NCBI GenBank assembly: GCA_946479995.1
Contig: CAMLIU010000151.1
Span: 1 to 5,374, forward strand
DNA length: 5,374 bases
Reading direction: 5' to 3'
Source: an uncultured Gemmatimonadota bacterium
GTDB lineage: Bacteria; Gemmatimonadota; Gemmatimonadetes; Gemmatimonadales; Gemmatimonadaceae
The stretch's first letter is position 1, and each line of letters starts with the position of its first letter. A model generated the notes under the pieces. That model did no database searches. It was not told the DNA's origin and saw only the letters and a list, made by a program, of their open reading frames with translations. The translations under genes and the position numbers were made by a program. This document shows, piece by piece, positions 4,302 through 5,374 of this stretch.

Positions 4302-4913
4302 TCAGCGCTTGATCAGGACGGGCGTGCCGATGGGCACCACACTCCAGATCTCGTCCATCTCCTCGTCCGTGAGCGCGATGCAGCCGTTGGTCCAGTCCAC
4401 GGTGCGATGGAAGGCGCCAGTCCTTCCCTTCCCGTTCGGCAGGCCGTGGATCATGATGTCGCCGCCCGGCGACACGCCGAGAGCCTCGGCGCGGGCGCGG
4501 TGCGCGACATCCGGATAGGAGATCTGCAGCGCCAGGTGGTACTGGCTGTACGGATTGCGGTTGTCGATGTAGAACAGCCCTTCCGGCGTGCGGCGGTCAC
4601 CGGCGCTGATCTTGTCCTGTTCCACGTCGGCGCCGAGCGCCACGAGGTAGGTGCGGATGGGGCGGCCCATGTGATAGAGGGTGAGGCGATGCGCCTTCTT
4701 CTCGATCACGATGCTGTCGGCAAGGGCGATGGGACCACCGCCGTGGACCGGACCGGAGATGACCGGCAGGGGAGCCTCCACCGGATGACTGGCGGGCACC
4801 GTCGGCACGGCGGTGAGGATTCCAAGCAGGATGGCGTGCAGCATGGATGCGGCGGGAGCGAGGAGATCGAACCCGGCGGACTCGACCAGAAGGCCGAGTC
4901 CGCCATTCCTCAC
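4302..4913 (-). CDS. L,D-transpeptidase-fold protein, YafK/COG3034-like
   Basis: A YkuD-fold protein, probably periplasmic, acting on peptidoglycan. Counted from the upstream GTG it has 203 residues. The domain (about 68-202) shows SIVIEKKAHRLTLY (67-80), the substrate-side motif GDRRTPEGLFYID (105-117), SYPDVAHRARAEALG (132-146), and the active site IMIHG (153-157) with TNGCIAL (175-181): His156 and Cys178. The TPEG...SYP...IMIHG...GC pattern resembles the YafK (COG3034) branch; E. coli YafK (DpaA/LdtF) releases Lpp from peptidoglycan, so cleavage is as possible as transpeptidation. The residue two before the cysteine is Asn176, where many YkuD proteins have His. The start is uncertain: GTG at 4911-4913 adds 23 residues, while ATG at 4842-4844 puts a hydrophobic stretch (LHAILLGILTAVPTVPAS) right at the N terminus as a short signal peptide and leaves a hairpin in the leader. 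I favour the ATG slightly. Neither has a Shine-Dalgarno sequence. It is convergent with the other transpeptidase. Confidence 0.9.
   Translation of the reverse strand: MRNGGLGLLVESAGFDLLAPAASMLHAILLGILTAVPTVPASHPVEAPLPVISGPVHGGGPIALADSIVIEKKAHRLTLYHMGRPIRTYLVALGADVEQDKISAGDRRTPEGLFYIDNRNPYSQYHLALQISYPDVAHRARAEALGVSPGGDIMIHGLPNGKGRTGAFHRTVDWTNGCIALTDEEMDEIWSVVPIGTPVLIKR
4875..4904 (-). repeat. 10-bp hairpin at the 5' end of the second transpeptidase gene
   Basis: GGCGGACTCG (4875-4884) pairs exactly with 4895-4904 around a 10-nt loop. If translation starts at the ATG at 4842-4844, this hairpin lies 30 nt upstream in the leader; if at GTG 4911-4913, it lies just inside the gene. Possible roles are translational control or none. 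Only the pairing is directly seen. Confidence 0.4.
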
Positions 4914-4955
4914 TAGGACGATTCAGGAGGGGAGGGAGATACCCGAAGCCGACCC

Positions 4956-4983
4956 GAAGGCGGGGGCTGCTGCCCCCAGCTTC
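4956..4983 (-). terminator. Hairpin downstream of the M49-like peptidase gene
   Basis: GGGGGC (4962-4967) pairs with GCCCCC (4972-4977) around a four-base loop, and GAAG/CTTC (4956-4959 with 4980-4983) extends it beyond a 2x2 internal loop. It lies 45 bp past the stop of the minus-strand peptidase gene. No T tract follows. It may terminate that gene or separate it from the transpeptidase gene downstream. No other function is apparent in this 114-bp gap. Confidence 0.4.
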
Positions 4984-5027
4984 AGGCCGGAGTTGGTGAC
5001 CTGCATCACCGGGAGGGCGACACGCTC

Positions 5028-5374
5028 CTAGTGACCCTGCTCGTACACGATATCGACCGGGATGTTCTTCGAGGCAAGGCGGGCAAGGTCAGCCTGAAGG
5101 GTCGGCCCGATGACCCCGCGATCGGTGTAGAGCCTACCGACGCCGGCATAATCACCGTTGCCCTGGAGGGTGAGGATCTCCCGCGACAGCGCGTCGGCAG
5201 CCTCGCGCATCTTCGCGAAGTTCACGCGATACCGGCCGTCGGCCTCGCGAGTGAAGGCACCCATGTCCTGCAGGAAGTTGAACGCGACCACGTTGGCGCG
5301 GCCGTGGGCATCGGCCGCCCCGAAGCGCACGGAGCGGAACAGGCTGGCGAGGAAGGTGACGTAGTTGTCCTCGA
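5028..5374 (-). CDS. M49-type (dipeptidyl-peptidase III family) peptidase, C-terminal part
   Basis: Only the last 114 residues are in the window; the gene continues past the right edge. Members of family M49 are zinc exopeptidases of roughly 550-750 residues that remove dipeptides from peptide N termini. The visible part shows YVTFLASLFRSVRFGAADAHGRAN (visible residues 4-27), then FNFLQDMGAF, YRVNFAKMREAADALS, a GDY-containing segment (LQGNGDYAGVG), VIGPTLQADLARL and a final PVDIVYEQGH. The order of an AH.R.N helix, a Y.V...K.RE strand-helix, GDY and a V...P.L...L segment matches the C terminus of bacterial M49 proteins as I recall them. The HEXXGH/HEXXXH zinc motif would be upstream, so the call rests on C-terminal resemblance only. 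The frame is open to the window edge, and an internal GTG at 5330 is not a start: the family-like sequence continues upstream of it. The stop is TAG at 5028-5030. The next gene on this strand is the YafK-like protein, 114-183 bp away. Confidence 0.7.
   Translation of the reverse strand, partial: EDNYVTFLASLFRSVRFGAADAHGRANVVAFNFLQDMGAFTREADGRYRVNFAKMREAADALSREILTLQGNGDYAGVGRLYTDRGVIGPTLQADLARLASKNIPVDIVYEQGH

Overview
The window is high-GC DNA from a Gram-negative bacterium. The evidence for an outer membrane is an outer-membrane beta-barrel protein and two secreted L,D-transpeptidase-fold proteins. The 'VDTVTV' repeats, the signal peptides ending in Ala-Gln and the mix of families would fit Gemmatimonadota. 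That placement is inference from general style; no taxonomic marker gene is present.

Layout, left to right. (1) Bases 1-524, minus strand: the N-terminal 174 residues of pyruvate kinase (pyk), cut by the window edge. (2) Bases 596-1741, minus strand: a complete transaldolase (tal) of the long ~380-residue type, upstream of pyk with a 71-bp gap that holds a perfect 12-bp hairpin. The two form a likely carbon-metabolism operon. (3) Bases 1742-2402: a 661-bp divergent intergenic region with no credible gene but many dyad-symmetric sites and candidate promoters for both flanking genes. (4) Bases 2403-3212, plus strand: a signal-peptide-bearing outer-membrane beta-barrel protein with an N-terminal 8-residue 'RVDTVTVx' repeat and a C-terminal aromatic residue. 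(5) Bases 3287-4219, plus strand: a secreted YkuD-family L,D-transpeptidase with an intact HG...THGC active site. A strong 14-bp hairpin sits just before its start. (6) Bases 4302-4913, minus strand: a second, shorter YkuD-fold protein of the YafK/COG3034 type (HG...TNGC), convergent with the first and separated from it by a perfect 15-bp terminator-like hairpin. (7) Bases 5028-5374, minus strand: the C-terminal 114 residues of what looks like an M49 (dipeptidyl-peptidase III family) metallopeptidase, cut by the right edge.

The tal and pyk products act in the non-oxidative pentose-phosphate pathway and lower glycolysis. Genes 4-6 form an envelope cluster. The transpeptidase could make 3->3 peptidoglycan cross-links or attach proteins to peptidoglycan, and the YafK-like protein could have related or opposite (cleaving) chemistry. 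The adjacent beta-barrel is a plausible, unproven substrate for covalent tethering. I found no CRISPR array, tRNA, rRNA, insertion sequence or defence system. The genes belong to known families, and the more unusual content is the envelope gene arrangement and the density of dyads between genes.
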